In this document: positions 63,801-64,000 of the stretch, in pieces
Numbering within the stretch: position 1 is the stretch's first letter
Layout: the number at the start of each line of letters is the position of its first letter
Assembly: GCA_013399875.1 (NCBI GenBank)
Contig: VXAZ01007995.1
Coordinates: forward strand, 4,112,055 to 4,176,054
Origin: Gymnorhina tibicen
Taxonomy: Eukaryota; Chordata; Aves; Passeriformes; Artamidae
Direction of reading: 5' to 3'
DNA length: 64,000 bases
Position numbers and translations under genes: made by a program
The notes under the pieces: model-generated
Seen by the model: only the letters and a program-made list of their open reading frames with translations
Database searches by the model: none
Told to the model about the DNA's origin: nothing

Positions 63801-63915
63801 CGGGACTGTCACCGGAGGTGGCAAGCGGCTACCCGAGGTGGATGCGGTGACGGCGGGGCGGGACGGTCAGTTACCGGCGGGCGGCCGGCAGCGCTCCCGG
63901 TACCGCGGCACTCAC
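60899..63915 (-). other. LURAP1: LURAP1 intron
   Basis: Phase-0 intron of 3,017 bp with minus-strand donor GAGCTG|GTGAGTG and acceptor CCCCCGCAG|GCT. A 17-bp tandem duplication (gagggaggatgaaagc + a/t) lies at 63072-63088 and 63089-63105. A G-run cluster is at 63623-63722. The final few hundred bases next to exon 1 are CpG-dense. No other exon is supported. Confidence 0.75.
63072..63105. repeat. 17-bp tandem duplication
   Basis: Two adjacent 17-bp copies differing only in the last base, inside the LURAP1 intron. It is a simple local duplication. Confidence 0.9.
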
Positions 63916-64000
63916 CAGCTCGAGGCGGAGCGTCCGGAGGCGTTCGGCGAGCGGCGGGTGGGCACCGCGGGCCGGTGCGGGTGTCGCGGGCGGCGCGGGC
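63560..64000 (-). promoter_or_regulatory. LURAP1: CpG island at the LURAP1 5' end (runs off the window)
   Basis: Very GC- and CpG-rich sequence covering the end of LURAP1 exon 1 and the start of its intron. This is typical of a housekeeping or developmental promoter island. The transcription start itself lies beyond 64000. The plus strand here carries nine G-runs between 63623 and 63722. Confidence 0.75.
63916..64000 (-). CDS. LURAP1: LURAP1 exon 1, 3' part (truncated by the window edge)
   Basis: Minus-strand coding segment that ends at the donor GAGCTG|GTGAGTG. It reads one leftover base, then PAPPATPAPARGAHPPLAER followed by LRTLRLEL, and joins exactly in frame to AYLRAVDVK of the terminal exon. 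The joined helix LRTLRLEL-AYLRAVDVK reproduces the family's leucine-rich segment, where human LURAP1 has a similar run just before AYLRAIDVK. The Ala/Pro-rich stretch before it is low-complexity and typical of GC-rich avian first exons. The start codon and N-terminal part are outside the window. Confidence 0.85.

Overview
The window is vertebrate nuclear DNA, most likely from a bird. The main evidence is three fragments of CR1 LINE retrotransposon (about 300-490, 5842-6605 and 25484-25880). The second still encodes a piece of CR1 reverse transcriptase. Genes are split by GT-AG introns and two CpG islands are visible. I see no bacterial, organellar or viral genes. The species cannot be named from this sequence.

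Layout. From 1 to about 38.5 kb I can support no coding gene. This stretch holds the CR1 fragments, a highly degenerate 22-bp minisatellite (24160-25040), a (CA)n microsatellite and several AT-rich, homeodomain-site-rich islands that look like conserved non-coding elements. A CpG island at about 38.57-39.31 kb looks like the promoter of a plus-strand gene. Its coding part lies in two exons (40005-40395 and 50280-50455) separated by a 9.9-kb intron. The product is a predicted 188-residue single-pass membrane protein with four N-glycosylation sequons, which I do not recognise. Its stop codon is followed within 25 bp by a 13-bp x 6 minisatellite.

The right end carries LURAP1 (leucine-rich adaptor protein 1) on the minus strand. 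The complete terminal coding exon is at 60209-60898. A 3.0-kb intron separates it from the 3' part of exon 1 (63916 to beyond the window), inside a second CpG island that runs off the end. The two genes are convergent, with 9.75 kb between their stop codons. GC content and CpG density are visibly higher from about 38.5 kb to the end than in the first 38 kb.

Function. LURAP1-family proteins are cytoplasmic adaptors linked to MRCK kinase/MYO18A actomyosin control and to NF-kB signalling. The membrane protein has no assigned job. Nothing in the sequence links the two genes functionally beyond adjacency. The most unusual items are the unrecognised membrane protein, the 22-bp satellite packed with TTCNNNGAA/TTCNNGAA palindromes (STAT-like and HSF-like half-site spacing), two strong RFX X-box motifs flanking the membrane-protein promoter, and a perfect 20-bp palindrome in its intron.
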